From Sinotaia quadrata (Eukaryota > Mollusca > Gastropoda > Architaenioglossa > Viviparidae), in NCBI GenBank assembly GCA_028829895.1, contig CM054182.1, positions 86,439,546 to 86,503,545 on the forward strand: a stretch of 64,000 bases of DNA, in the 5' to 3' direction. The translations under genes and the position numbers were made by a program. Positions 22,701 to 35,744 of the stretch are shown here, piece after piece. The stretch's first letter is position 1, and each line of letters starts with the position of its first letter. The notes beneath the pieces were generated by a model that worked only from the letters and a program-made list of their open reading frames with translations, was not told the origin of the DNA and made no database searches.

Positions 22701-24288
22701 TATTCGTTACCAATAAATAAGTTACAACCACTATTCACTGATTCAAACAATACAGTCACACGTTCATTAACTTACTAATAGAATCATATTTAAATTACTT
22801 CATCAGTAAAATCCTATAATCACATTCTTTCTAATAATTATAAACCAGCAATCAATGACGTCTACAAATATCCAAAATAATGAGTTGACTACTGTAAACC
22901 CTGTCTTTTTTATACCTAGTGATTTACAAATGGCTTACCTTTAGAAAACTGTTGAAACTGACCAGTAAGTTGAAACGGTTTCCCTTGTAAAGAAAAGTCA
23001 CGTAACTTTCCTGGGATGGGTAACTAAGGTGGGTACCTGGGAACGTGGCAATAGCCTAGCTGCACAATAAAGCTCCAAGCGGACGCGCGCAAACCTGCAT
23101 CTTGAAGTCTAGTCTGTTTCTTTTGTAAAGCACTGCTATCGTGACTACATTGTGTGGGGGTAACTGTGAAATGTGGGTGACTCAAATTTGATAACGACTG
23201 TATATCAGCAGCCCAGAGCACAAGATAGAGGCTGGTTAAAAAAAAAAAAGTCCCTCAGTAACCTAACCTAATCCGCCTTAGCGCAGACTAGAAGGTCAAG
23301 GCGATAAAAGGGTGACAACTCTTGCAGACTGTTAATATAGTGGCTAATAAATTCCGCAGAGAGCAAATTCTTATCTCTAGGATTGTCATTATGTAAGCAC
23401 TTAATGCTTAAAAGACGGTGAAAGCAAAGTTACTCCATGAGTTACAGCCCCTTACAGCCAGCCCAAAGTAGCTGGGATTTTTAAAAATTATATTAACGTG
23501 AGTCTTCTTTTGTGAGAAAGAAATGGACTTGGATTTCCAGGCTTAATTACAAGTATGCATATATATATCTTCAAATTTCGTTATTTATTTTTTATTAATT
23601 TATAAATACCATTTTAACCTTCAATAAGTCACAATATATTCTTTTCAAGCAACTCGCTGCCTACTTGTCTACAAGGAATAAAAATAGCTGCTACTATGAA
23701 AACTTTTGCAAGCGGTAATTAAAAGGAAATAAACAGAGTTCATTTCAAGTTCTACTTTAATTTCTAAATGACATCTTCCCAACTGTGCCCTAAATCAAAA
23801 GTAATTAAGTCTGATTTATTCACGGAGAACAAAAAACATTTGTAAAATTAATGATGAAGACATTATTTCTGTTTGATATCTTTGATAGACTTCAGCAGCA
23901 CATCGATAATATAAGAAGACAACAATAAAGTCTTGTGAGTTTACATAAATTAAGTAATTAATTCAAACTGGGAAATATGCGATTGGGCATGCGTGAACCA
24001 CTGCACACGTTTATATACGTATTTGTTCGAATAAAGAACGATAACTGTGGTAAAGTTTGCAACAGATCAGAAGCCGTCAACCCTTTTCATTGATTATCCA
24101 ATTTTAACCTTTGAATCTTACTGAAGGGCAAATCTGATGAGAAGAAGAAACAAGCCCCTCCTCCCGCCTCGATATATTAATAATAGTTTCATTCCGAGAG
24201 AATCTACTTGTACACATGTAATACAGTTGAAATAATATCACTCCTAAAGTCGTGTTATCGATGAAAGCATCACAAATATATAGATCTA
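22701..24288. other. Unique spacer; short GC-richer segment, no gene seen
   Basis: About 23020-23330 is richer in G+C and ends in an A12 run at 23238, but I see no tRNA-like box pair or coding frame. The rest is AT-rich and single-copy. Confidence 0.45.
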
Positions 24289-24583
24289 ATAATGCTGATT
24301 ATTTGTTTTAGAGTTAACCATAAACAATATATATGTCTAACAATGCTGGTTATTTGTTTTAGAGTTAACCATAAACAATATATAGGTCTAACAATGCTGG
24401 TTATTTGTTTTAGAGTTAACCATAAACAATATATAGGTCTAACAATGCTGGTTATTTGTTTTAGAGTTAACCATAAACAATATATAGGTCTAACAATGCT
24501 GGTTATTTGTTTTAGAGTTAACCATAAACAATATATAGGTCTAACAATGCTGGTTATTTGTTTTAGAGTTAACCATAAACAAT
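24289..24583. repeat. 51-bp minisatellite, 6 units
   Basis: TGGTTATTTGTTTTAGAGTT followed by AACCATAAACAATATATAGG. Units are almost identical; TGGTTA and TAACCA within each unit form a 6-bp inverted pair. Confidence 0.97.
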
Positions 24584-24661
24584 AACGGATAATTCAAAAT
24601 GTTTCTCTTTTATCCCTTTCCTGGGGCAGAGAATCCTTTGTGCAAGTGCATACATCGGAAA

Positions 24662-24820
24662 TTGTGCCAAGGATGACGCATTGACAAATTGGTATTTTTA
24701 AATAAAATACATGGCGAATATCATTGACAAATTGGTATTTTAAAATAAAATACATGGAGAATGTCATTGACAAATTGGTATTTTTAAATAAAATGCATGG
24801 CGAATGTCATTGACACAAAA
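24662..24820. repeat. 43-bp repeat, 3 units
   Basis: CATTGACAAATTGGTATTTT followed by TAAATAAAATACATGG, starts near 24680, 24723 and 24766. Confidence 0.92.
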
Positions 24821-24960
24821 GAAATGTATGATGAATACACCAGTGACTTACCGTTAAACGTCACAGTCACTCAAACAAAGTCACTTTATGGATGCGAGCG
24901 GAAGAAAGTATAATCAATATAATCAAGGATTAATTAAAAACATTCTTACGAGAAAAAAAA

Positions 24961-25088
24961 GTACGTCGATACATCACACAAGCCCTATTTGTTCATTAGA
25001 TATGTTTACATCTTAAGAACTGAGTACGTCCATACATCACACAAGCCCTATTTGATCATGAGATATGTTTACATCTTAAGAACTGAGT
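24961..25088. repeat. 64-bp tandem duplication
   Basis: TACGTCGATACATCACACAA followed by GCCCTATTTG and ATGTTTACATCTTAAGAACT, two units with three or four differences. Confidence 0.93.
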
Positions 25089-25255
25089 ACGGTTGTGCAG
25101 AGAAAGTCGTTTCCACAAATACCTGTGGAGAACTTCTGGAAAATAAATGTTCACACTGCAATGACTAATATTAATCAGATCTAATAGGAAAATACATTTT
25201 AAAAAATAATAGCATTGCAGACTAGATCTCTGAAATCCAGTTGGGATTGTGTATA

Positions 25256-25318
25256 TGTGTGTAAGCACGTGTGTGCGTGTGTATGTGTGTGTGTGTGTGT
25301 GAGTGTGTGTGAGAGTGA
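25256..25318. repeat. Imperfect (TG)n microsatellite
   Basis: TG with CGTG, ATG and GAG interruptions. The stretch 25319-25798 that follows is unique, with no gene seen. Confidence 0.9.
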
Positions 25319-25798
25319 AAGTTAAGGGATTGGTTAAATCAACAATACTGGATATTTTCTAAACACTTTTTCCGAAAAAGGACATAGAGACTAGAGTCAA
25401 TGGAATTTGTTCTACCCATAAACATTGCACAAGAAACTGTCAAGTCTAAAGTGAAGTATTTTAAAGTCGTGGTACTATAAAATAACAACAAGCAGCAAGT
25501 TGATCTGAAAAGATTTTGTTGCTGGGCGAGTTTTCTTGAGATAAGCACAAACCTGTTCATCTAGCGTCAACACAGGATTAAGCTTTCAGCAACGCGGGCC
25601 AAATTTAGTCATGAGATAGGGCTCTGCTTTCGCATACCTTGCTAACAAGATAAATAGCTTTACATAGATACCGTTTTCAATTGTCAGATGACCAATTAAG
25701 TCCGAGTAAAGCATTTAAAACTTTAACAGTTCCCACCGCCCCAAACAAATTCGGACATATCATTAATTTGAAAATAATATATGAATGTGATACTAAAC

Positions 25799-25929
<131 letters not shown>

Positions 25930-25934
25930 GTATA

Positions 25935-26720
25935 TGTGATAGAGTATATTTGCCTATCCCTATTTCTAGAATTAATTGTTATCTAAATTGTTAAATTGTC
26001 GAAGTGATCCGACCTTGGTCACTCCTTATGATGTTGAGAATAAACTAGAAATTGCTGATGCAATCCAAACCAGTTTCAACTGGATGAGTAGTTTTATTTT
26101 ATCCAATGGTTAAGATTAATGAGAACGAGACCAGCCAATAGGCTGAGATCAAACGTTTACCCGATGTAGAGAATTCTATTGTCTAATCATTTGAATTTGG
26201 AGTGGCAAGAAGTCCAGGCATGAAAGGGACTCATTAACTTAATGGTGAGTTAACTAACTGATTGAGAGTGATTGGACTTAGAAATATTTCATGCATTTTG
26301 CTATAATATGTTATACTTGTGTTTTACTTAGAGATGCATTATGTGAGTAGACTATTATTTTTACAAATTGTGAACTAAGATGCTTGTTTGTAGTATGCTA
26401 ACCACTTGACATTGTTTCTAGTGAACATAAATATTATACTGTATGTATTATGCTGTGTGCCTGTATTGGGCTAATAAATACTGTTGCAGGAAACTGTAAG
26501 TTGAGACTTAAATGTAAGAGAGAATGGAGTTAAAAGTGAATAAACTGGAGACTTAGCATTTGTTCCCTGATTATAATTTACAGGGAAAAGTCAGCCTTTC
26601 ATTGTTTTACCTGAATCTCCTGGTTTATTGATTATAAACCAATATGACCATTGTAGTGGCAAGAAGTAGCTACTGCAGTGTTAAGTGTAAGGAATACACT
26701 GCACTCTGTTGGTGTAAGGT
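25935..26720 (+). repeat. Dispersed repeat family F, copy F2
   Basis: Starts at TGTGATAGAGTATATTTGCC. Its first ~440 bp match F3 in inverted orientation. ATGGTGAGTTAA (donor-like) and ACTGTTGCAGGAAA (acceptor-like) sit at the places equivalent to F1. The segment 26614-26715 (TCCTGGTTTATTGATTATAA onward) is shared with F5. The right limit is uncertain. Confidence 0.8.
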
Positions 26721-27839
26721 GGCAAGATATGCTGACTACATCGAGCAATTCTTGGTACAAAAAAGTTACTGGAAATTGCTACAATTGCTGTTGTGCTTGA
26801 GGGAGCTAATACAGCAAAGGAGCGCCCAGGTTAGCCTCGAGAGAATAACAGTTATTCAGTGCTTTCCAATGTGAAAAGGGAAGCATATGTAAACAGTAAG
26901 CTTGTGGCTTTGTTATGAAAAGCATGCAAAAAGACTACTGTGACTTTTCCTGTACAAGGCTACATAGAAACAATTATTGCTTTTCTCTAATAACTCCATT
27001 CTGTTCTCTGATAAGAACTATCCTGTGATTTGTATTGACACTAATTAAGAGAATTGTGTATTAAGATACTGGACTGTATAGATGTTAAAATTATTAAAAC
27101 ATAGTTTCATGGAAATATTGATGTCAAGTAATCTTTTTCATTGTATTTGTTATGTGTATATTTGATTTTTTATTTAATAAATTTATTCTTAAAGTTATTG
27201 ACCTTCTTACACATATTGATAACCTTATTTTGGAGAAGAAAATGGATGGGTAGTGGCTCTTTAATATAGATGTGATGGTAAATGTTATCTTAATGTTCTG
27301 GAAGAAAAATTGTTTACAGCATCCGCATACCCAGCAAGTGAGAGAGACGAGTGGTTTCTGCTGGAGAATTATTAACATAAATTAAGATTCTCATCACTTA
27401 GTAATTAGTAATGGATGATTAGTTAAATAATAGTAATAATAACCATTAACTAGGTGGAGCTAGAGTCTCATAATCTGGATAGGCTCTGTCAGGGGAAGAG
27501 TTCAAATTTGTTCAAAATTGTCATTGTGCTGAAATTAATAAATATGGTAAACATTTGTTGAAAACTTTGTTGTGCTTAGAACTTAACGGGAAATCCTAGA
27601 CTAAAACAGAACTAGAAAGAGAAACATTTGACTAGTGGAATAGAAATTTAGAAAGCAGTCTTATCTCACTCGTTATTTTTATAACACTATCTAGAACTGT
27701 CTTGCTTTGTCTATCCCTTTTTTCTCTTTTGAAATATTTTGACTAACCTTTTATTTATAATTAGTGATTGCATTTCGCATTGATTCGTGTATTACCATAG
27801 TTTCCATTATTTAGTGTGTATGGAGATTATACTATTTAC
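26721..27839. other. Unique spacer between the inverted F copies
   Basis: Several short frames but none with a recognisable domain. If F2 and F3 are the two ends of one element, this is its interior, and it encodes no transposase that I can see. Confidence 0.45.
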
Positions 27840-28290
27840 ATTGGTAGTGTGTAAGCCTCACTTCAGAGTTGTCCCGCTTGTGACTAATTTCTTAGTTTTA
27901 TCTGACGTAGTCAAGCACTTGAGATAATTTTCCAATAGGTGTGGCCTTTACCTCCGCATGTGATCTGTGAGCAAAAGTATATTTTTAGTCGTAATAATTC
28001 CCTGGCGCTATCTAACGTGTTTTTGTTTATTTTTTTTTTAAAGACCTTGTTTTTTAGTCACGACTTGGAAATATATTTTAGTTTCCACCTCAGAGTTTGT
28101 CTAGTGATCAAAAGCTTACTTACAATTCTGTCGTTATACCTGGCCGTTATCTAGTGTTTTCAAAATTTGTATTTGTGCTTTGGCCAACTTTTGGAGGTTT
28201 TATTCCCAGTTTGTGGCTCAGAGCTTGTCCAGTGATCAGGAACATTCTTTACAGTGGGTGTAATAAACTTGGAGTTATCTAACGTTTATA
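27840..28290. repeat. Degenerate ~90-110-bp repeat, about 4 units
   Basis: CAGAGCTTGTCCAGTGATCA-style phrases followed by a GTTATCTAACGT phrase recur near 27860, 27960, 28090 and 28215. Strong divergence; unit limits are uncertain. Confidence 0.55.
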
Positions 28291-28572
28291 GTAGTATATT
28301 TTAATAAGATAGTTCTTATCAGATAACAGAAATGGAGCTTGTAGAGATAAGCAGTAATAGTTTCTATGTAACCTTGTATACAAGAAGCACCAATTGTCCT
28401 TTCGCACGTTTTTCGTAACGAAGTCACAAGTTTATTGTTCATGTTATTACTGTAAATTTCACGTGTTTCCTTTCTCACGATGTAGAACACTGATTAGTTG
28501 CTATTCTCTGGAGGCTAGAAACAATGTCAAGTGTTTAGCATTCTATATACTAGCATTTTAGTTTTAAAAAAT

Positions 28573-29033
28573 TGCAGAAATAATAGTCTACTCACATAAT
28601 ATATTTCTACGAAAAACACAAGTATAACATATTAACAGAAAATGCATGAAATATTTCTAAGTCCATTCTCTCTCAATCAGTCAGTTAACACCATTAAGCT
28701 AACGGTTGCCTTTCATGACCGGACTTCTTGCCACTCCAAATTCAAGTGATTAGACAATAGAATTCTCTACAGCATGTAAACTTTATATCTCAGCCAATTT
28801 TCTGGTCTCGTTCTTGTAAATCTGAAATTTGGATAATAAAACCCATTTCCAGTTGGAAATGGTTCGGATTGCAAGAGCAATTTCTAGCATATTCTCAACT
28901 CGAGTTGTTTACTCCAACTCTGACACTTACAAAAATACCATCATAAGGAGTGCACATTGGTCGGGTCACTTCGACAATTTATATAACAATTAATTCTAGA
29001 AAAAGGGATAGGCAAATTTACTCTTCCACAGTG
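28573..29033 (-). repeat. Dispersed repeat family F, copy F3 (partial, inverted)
   Basis: Read on the minus strand it starts CACTGTGGAAGAGTAAATTT and follows F2 for about 440-460 bp, then diverges after TGAGTAGACTATTATTT. The donor-like motif has decayed to ATGGTGTTAAC. Confidence 0.88.
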
Positions 29034-29682
29034 ACACATTTAAATTATTCATTATCATTAATTATTTTATTAATGGTAATTGTGTTTTTATTTATGTAAG
29101 CAAATATTCATGTCCCATTGGCCACAGCAGTGACTGAAGACCGTTAAAATTTTATTCTGATCGCTATTTTCACCTTTTATTTCTGTTTGTCTGTAGATAG
29201 CGGCTTATGTAGGTCAAAGGTTCAATGTCCTCGTTTGATTCTTGTTGTATAATTGTTGCACTGTTGCGTTGAGAGTAAGATCCGTTGTTCAATATTTCAA
29301 AAGTACACTTATTCATTTATTATCCCATTGTACCGAGCGCGAATGAAAGTATTGTGTTGTTTGGTTTTGTCTTACGTGACACGGGACTTGACGTCAGCAT
29401 AGAAACGCGAGCGGGTCAGTGTAGACAGAAATGAAGAAGCAGATCATAAATTTAGTCAGAAGCAATAAACCAGATCGTAAATGTTGTCAGAAATGAAGCT
29501 TGTAATAAATAAAACAGGAAACACGTGTGCTGGTGTGCAGCATGCTGAACTCCACACTCCGTACGCCCACGCAAATCTTTTGAAAATAACACAGTCGCAC
29601 ACTTTTCACACGTAATCTCGATAAATAGTTTACATAGAATTTATACAATGCCACAGAAAACCTTGAAAATGGCAAGGTTTAT
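29034..29682. other. Unique spacer, no gene seen
   Basis: About 29340-29420 is slightly richer in CpG and contains TTGACGTCAG, a CRE-like octamer. No coding frame is convincing. Confidence 0.4.
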
Positions 29683-30093
29683 TGAAACTCACCTATCAAG
29701 GCCTGTGCAATTGTACTGTGCAAAATATAAAACTCACCTACCAAGGCTTGTGCAATTGTACTGTGCAAAATATAAAACTCACCTACCAAGGCTTGTGCAA
29801 TTGTACTGTGCAAAATATAAAACTCACCTACCAAGGCTTGTGCTATTGTACTGTGCAAAATATAAAACTCACCTACCAAGGCTTGTGCAATTGTACTGTG
29901 CAAAATATCAAACTCACCTACCAAGGCTTGTGCAATTGTACTGTGCAAAATATCAAACTCACATACCAAGGCTTGTGCTATTGTACTGTGCAAAATATCA
30001 AACTCACCTACCAAGGCTTGTGCTATTGTACTGTGCAAAATATAAAACTCACCTACCAAGGCTTGTGCAATTGTACTGTGCAAAATATAAAAC
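29683..30093. repeat. 45-bp minisatellite, ~9 units
   Basis: AAACTCACCTACCAAGGCTT followed by GTGCAATTGTACTGTGCAAA. CAATTG versus CTATTG and ATAAAAC versus ATCAAAC variants are mixed. The 15-codon period keeps three frames open for 150-186 codons. They are not genes. Confidence 0.97.
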
Positions 30094-30700
30094 TCATCTC
30101 GATTCTGTGCATTCGTTTGAGCAGCAAACACACTCGACTGTAAACTGCTGTATCGAACAGACGTGCGGCGTTGCTAGTCACCCAGATTGCTATTCTGTTA
30201 GGAATTGATAACAAGGGAATTTCTAAACTATATTATAGGAAACCATAAGTCTCCCCCACCCTTCTCCCCCAACACAACCGTGCTAACATTCTGAAGCATT
30301 TTATTCCTATCTTCATCATGGGGAAGATGGTCCAGGGGATTCAATACTATTGTTTTTTACGCGTTTTATGTTAAGACACATGTAGTCCTGTTGTACAACG
30401 ACTATCCAGGATTGTCAATGTTTGATAGCCTATCGCCATCCAAAGCGTGGAAGGATTTGCTATTCACTTACTAGTAAATAGGGAAGTTTACTTCTCTATG
30501 AACTTCGAGCCGCTGCGTACTGCCGTACTCATGAAGTCGTTAGACTTCGTGTCGCCACAAACCGCTATATTCTGAATGAACTTCATGGACTATTTTGAGA
30601 AGCTACTTGACCTTCATAGTGGCTGCCAGGATGCGACATTTTCGTACTTTGACATCCGGTACCAATTCATGAAGTTCTTCTAGTTCATGCCTGCCTTGTA
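30094..30700. other. Unique spacer, no gene seen
   Basis: Short frames only. About 30480-30700 repeats ATGAACTTC / ATGAAGT phrases weakly. Confidence 0.45.
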
Positions 30701-31125
30701 TATCGATTTCAAGTATTTTTACATCAATTACAAGACTACTTCATGACTGTCATGTACATCTGTTTCAAGTCTTTTGTTATACAATTACAAGATTACTTTA
30801 TTCCTGTCATGTACATATATTTCAAGTCTCTTGTTATACCAACTACAAGACTATTTCCTGCCTGCCTTTTACATCTATTTTAAATCTTTTGTTATACCAA
30901 TGACAAGACTGCTTTATTCCTGTCATGTACATATATTTCAAGTCTCTTGTTATACCAACTACAAGACTATTTCCTGCCAGCCTTTTACATCTATTTTAAA
31001 TCTTTTGTTATACCAATGACAAGACTATTTCCTGCCAGCCTTTTACATCTATTTTAAATCTTTTGTTATACCAATGACAAGACCGCTTTATTCCTGTCAT
31101 GTACATCTATTTAAATCAATGAGAA
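30701..31125. repeat. ~60-bp repeat with two alternating unit types
   Basis: Units carrying TTTATTCCTGTCATGTACAT and units carrying TTTCCTGCCAGCCTTTTACA alternate, joined by TTGTTATACCAATGACAAGA. The alternation makes a ~120-bp composite period. Confidence 0.88.
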
Positions 31126-31261
31126 GACTACTCTGCTCGAACTGTACGATACTAGCTATATTATGCACGACAAGTTGTAATATTTCAAGGTAACAGTTTC
31201 ATTAATTAGATATTGACACTTAATCTAATTTGTATCCACCTGAACATTTTTAAGTAAAGTG

Positions 31262-31475
31262 GGATAATGTTAGGAACTTTATAGCGTTAGCCTTTTATCG
31301 ATATCAATTAACTATTATATATAAGGAATGTTATAGCGTGGTCCTTGTATTGATATCATTTAACTATTATCAGTAATATAAGGAACGTTATAGCGTGGTC
31401 CTTGTATTGATATCATTTAACTATTATCAGTAATATAAGGAACGTTATAGAGTGGTCCTTGTATTGATATGTATT
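31262..31475. repeat. ~57-bp repeat, ~3.5 units
   Basis: GTTATAGCGTGGTCCTTGTA followed by TTGATATCATTTAACTATTA, with the first unit diverged. The segment 31476-31808 is unique, no gene seen. Confidence 0.92.
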
Positions 31476-31808
31476 GCTTGTTGGGATCGTAATATACGCA
31501 ACCTTTCATGTAAGTCTTATATTGACATTAACTGAATGTAACGTATATTTCGGTACGTGCAGGATTGGAGGCCTAATTATAGAATGAGTGATTGATTATA
31601 ATTATGAAGCTAATAGGTAATTGTTATGGAGTGAACTCACCGTCTGTCTCAAAAAGGAGAAACCAGTTTGTAAAAATCATAAAGCGAAATAAAGAGTTTA
31701 CAAACATTAAAAGAAAACTTTTAAAAAGATAACTTTCTCCGCTCTATCTGTCCGCTGGTTGAGGTTGACTAAACAGTCAGTACAAAAATGAACGTTTTCA
31801 AGTGAATT

Positions 31809-32008
31809 GCGGTCCAGGCCCAAATCAGCAAGTCACACGTTTGTTACAGCGAGTTTATGCTGATTAATTAGTATCGCGGTCCAAGCCCAAATCAGCAAGT
31901 CACACGTTTGTTACAGCGAGTTTATGCTGATTAATTAGTATCGCGGTCCAAGCCCAAATCAGAAAGTCACACGTTTGTTACAGCGAGTTTATGCTGATTA
32001 GTATCGCG
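31809..32008. repeat. 67-bp repeat, 3 units
   Basis: GCGGTCCAAGCCCAAATCAG followed by CAAGTCACACGTTTGTTACA and GCGAGTTTATGCTGATT. TGCTGATT and AATCAGCA form an 8-bp inverted pair bridging consecutive units. Confidence 0.95.
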
Positions 32009-32334
32009 AGACAAGCACCTTTACAGTAGAAGGATACTCTAAACCTCTCGCAATTTCAGAGAGATAATATTTAATTAATCTTCCAAGTAGATATCTTCAA
32101 GAGTTCAACAGTGATTTAGGTCTGGCAAGAAAGGCAACTCCTGATGACAGGGAAGAAATCGAGTAGGGCTAGAGGCAAATAATAAATCTCTTTCGAGAAC
32201 ATTCTTTTATGGCTCTTGGGCAGACAATGGCATACGCCAAGGGATATACAACAGCCGTATGGGTGTGTACACCTAACGTAACCAAATTACCTCACTCACC
32301 CAACTACCACCACAACTTTGAAATGAAATGCTTC

Positions 32335-32600
32335 ATCATTCCTGAAATACAACAATGCTCTTATACAATTACCTGAACATTATGCCAACAGGTATTTTAC
32401 TAAGTGTTTCAGTTCCTTTTCCTGAAATACAATGCTCTTATACAATTACCTTAACATTATGCCAACAGGTATTTTACTAAGTGTCTTAGTTCCTTTCCTG
32501 AAATACAACAATGCTCTTATACAATTACCTTAACATTATGCCAACAAGTATTTTACTAAGTGTCTTAGTTCCTATTCTGAAATACGCAAATCTGCATACT
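32335..32600. repeat. ~81-bp repeat, 3-4 units
   Basis: CCTGAAATACAACAATGCTC followed by TTATACAATTACCTTAACAT and GCCAACAGGTATTTTACTAA. The last unit is diverged. Confidence 0.93.
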
Positions 32601-32992
32601 TGTATGATTACCTTAACATTTCATAAACAGGCATTCGCATTCCAAGAATAAGGTGATGCCGATTAAATAAAGTGACCCTTCCTTTTTCCTTTTATACCGT
32701 GAAATAATACTCCATTTAACCTGTGTACTTCAAAGAAATAAAGACTCTGTAAGTATTCGTTCGTTCTATGAAACTCTTGTGTCGTGATAAGACTACAGTA
32801 AGGGGACGACAATATCTTGAATTGCTGATGCTCGATTACAATACATCATTATCAAGTACTTTCAAATTCTTATTGCATAATGCAACACCAGATCTCCATT
32901 ATAGACTCCATTTTATTAATGAAATACGAATGCTATGATGCAATGCCTGCTTTTCACTCACTACATTAACTGTCTGCCACTCGACACATGGT
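32601..32992. other. Unique spacer, no gene seen
   Basis: AT-rich single-copy DNA between arrays. Confidence 0.5.
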
Positions 32993-33142
32993 AACAAGTC
33001 AACGACACGTGGTACACGGAACAAGTCAACGACACGTGGTACACGGAACAAGTCAACGACACGTGGTACACGGAACAAGTCAACGACACGTGGTGCACGG
33101 AACAAGTCAACGACACGTGGTACACGGAACAAGTCAACGACA
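32993..33142. repeat. 27-bp minisatellite, ~6 units
   Basis: ACACGGAACAAGTCAACGAC followed by ACGTGGT, nearly invariant. Contains CACGTG as a palindromic hexamer in each unit. Confidence 0.97.
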
Positions 33143-33314
33143 CACTGCATTATATGTATGTCTCGAGCAAAGCATGCGTTCTCTAAGGAAAACTACAGCG
33201 ATAAGTAGAGGACAGGTTGAAATCAGGATTTGTTTCAATTCAGCATAAGGTGTTTTCAACACGCACTACCTAGCATTTACATTTATAGCTCCTTTTAAGC
33301 GAAGCAGTCTTTAA

Positions 33315-34372
33315 CGTGTGACAGACTAAGTTTGCCTCTTCCTATTTTAAAATTAAATAGTTATATAAATTGCTAAATTGTCAGAGTGGCCCGACCATGG
33401 GCACTCCTTATGGTGATATTTTTGAAAGTGTCTGAGTTGAAATAGACAGTTCGAGGCAAGAACATTCTAGATTGCTGACGTAATGCAAACTGAGTGGGTA
33501 GTTTTCTATTATCCAATGATTATTATTTACGAGACTAGCCAATGGACTGAGTTTAAGGAGTTCACTTGCTGTAGGAAATTTTGCCATCTAATCACTTTTG
33601 AATTTGGAGTAGAAGAAGAAAGTCTGGCTTTGAGAGGTCAGTCATTAGCTTGATGGTGAGTTAAAACTGACTGGTTGAGAGAGATTGGACTTTGGAATAT
33701 TTATTGCATTTTACTATTGATATGTTATACTTGTGTTTATGTAAAGATGTACTATGTGAGTTGATTGTTATTACTACAAGTGTTGAACTAGGCTGTTTGT
33801 GTGTATTATTGCAGAATTTGTAAGTTGACTATGTTTGTAAGAGAGAAAGGAGATGAAATATGCCTGAAATTTAGTGCTGCCTTAATTTGACTTTTGCAGA
33901 GCAAAAAAAGCCATTTTGGTTGTCACTTCATGGCACAATGACTAATGTACTCTATTTGAGTACATTGGTGTGTGCATCCAGCATTGTCATCAACTTATCA
34001 GTAAAATGTGTTGCTGTAAGTTGATTCCTTTGAATTCCATTAAAATGCCAATATGGCGGAAATTGTGGCTTGAGTTTGGTCTCGAGTATTTACAAAGCTT
34101 ATTTTGAATATTTCTCGTGGTGTTGAGTAAACATACATGGAAATTCAAGAACATTTCTTGTGCTTGATAGAGCATATGAAATTCAGGAGATTCTCATGGC
34201 ATGTTTCGAGAGCCTCTCAAAGATTTTGGAACAGTTGTGTAACGTACATCTTAGAGGGACATGTGGGACCTCACCTAGATATGAAAACTGTGTGATTGTG
34301 AAACATGGGCTGGCAACAACTGCTATCTTTGAACAGGTTATGAGTATTGACTTTAATTATTTCTCTATGTGA
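33315..34372 (+). repeat. Dispersed repeat family F, copy F4 (~1.06 kb)
   Basis: Starts GTGTGACAGACTAAGTTTGC and follows F1 to its end at CTTTAATTATTTCTCTA. Much more diverged from F1 than F6 is, so it is an older insertion. Donor-like GATGGTGAGTTAA and the acceptor-like GTATTATTGCAGAA and ACTTTTGCAGAG are retained. The surroundings share nothing with block A, so F is a unit in its own right. Confidence 0.85.
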
Positions 34373-34525
34373 CACCAATCATGGAAATGAGAGTAGAGTT
34401 GCATAGTGTGGTGGAGTCTATTCCTACGACCAAACTCTCAGGAACTTACATGTCTAAATCAAAACACCTTTCAAGCAGATAGAGAGAGAGAGAGAGAGAG
34501 ATCAATAGGTAGGTAGGTAGATAGA

Positions 34526-34557
<32 letters not shown>

Positions 34558-35079
34558 GATTTCTTTTTTAAGAAGAAAACAGATATAATTAAATAAATGC
34601 ATAATTTTATTAATTGATGCACGTAGCGTGCCAATATATACACACTAACAATTACGTTCAACACCGCACGAAGAGATAACACCACAAACAGGCAACCCAC
34701 AAGAACCAGCAGAGATAGAAAAATTGGGTGAAAAGGTCTATGGACATAGCCTAAACTCTGTTGGTGGTAGTAAGGGAGAGTTCTGTAGCCAAACCCAGTT
34801 TTAAAATTGAATTTTCCTTCCTTCATGTCGTCTGCCACCCACACGAAATGATTAATCGCTCGCTCCTACTGGTTCCCCGTGTTCAAGATCAGATAACTCC
34901 TGCTACTGAAACAGCTTTGTTGAAGACGTAGGCTCTTCTTGACACAGTATAACTCTGATAACGAACTCTCCCCTTTGAGATAAAAAGGGCATATATTTCA
35001 AATTACCAAGAGTAAAAGGGAAAAGTACTAAATTCGTGATTGTACAAATGATATATATACTATTGTGTATGTGTGTTTT
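34373..35079. other. Spacer with a GA/GATA/GACA microsatellite
   Basis: Compound run at about 34484-34556. The minus-strand frame across it begins outside and has no domain. No gene seen. Confidence 0.5.
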
Positions 35080-35262
35080 TATGTAAGTATGTGTGTGTGT
35101 GTGTTTATGTATATATGTGTATGTGTGTGTTTATGTATATATGTGTGTGTTTATGTATATATGTGTATGTGTGTGTGTTTATGTATATATGTGTGTGTTT
35201 ATGTATATATGTATGTGTGTGTTTATGTATATGTGTATGTGTGCGTTTATGTATAATATGCG
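35080..35262. repeat. (TG)n-derived ~18-28-bp repeat
   Basis: TGTGTGTTTATGTATATATG repeats with variable spacing, an intermediate between a microsatellite and a minisatellite. Confidence 0.9.
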
Positions 35263-35454
35263 TATGTGCATTTTCGTGAGTGTGCCGTAATTTCATAACT
35301 CAGTATTGTGTTTGGGTTTTGCACAATACGTGTTCTCTATTACAGAATCCACTCAAATAATCTTATCAGTGGCGTTTCTGACTTCTTAATCTTCATTGCA
35401 AAGACATTTTACCTTGCTGCCCAATTCCGAAGTCTCTGCAAACACTTTGAAATA

Positions 35455-35706
35455 TTCATTCCGGTTGTCGACTTAAGAGTGTTGTTCAGTCCAGTTGTCG
35501 ACTTTCAATAGTGTTGATTATATTTATTGTGATTGTCAATTTGTATGGTGTTCACTCTGGTTGTGGTTATCGACTTTGTATAGTTTTGTTCGTTGTGGTT
35601 ATCAACTTTGTATAGTTTTGTTCGTTGTGGTTGTCGACGCTGCATAGTGTTGTTCATTTTGGTTGTCAACGTAGCATAGTGTTGTTCATTTGTGGTTGTC
35701 AACTTT
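35455..35706. repeat. ~33-bp degenerate repeat, ~8 units
   Basis: GGTTGTCGACTTTGTATAGT followed by TTTGTTC, with variable units. Confidence 0.88.
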
Positions 35707-35744
35707 AATATTTGAACTACTATTTACAAATGATAATATAATTT

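Noticed and set aside
23259..23275. AACCTAACCTAATCC considered as telomeric repeat
   Set aside because: Only two imperfect units; no array.
23020..23330. GC-richer segment ending near an A12 run considered as a SINE
   Set aside because: No pol III promoter boxes identified and no second copy in the window.
29648..30208. 186-, 153- and 150-codon frames over the 45-bp array
   Set aside because: Same reason: unit length divisible by three and three overlapping open frames on two strands.
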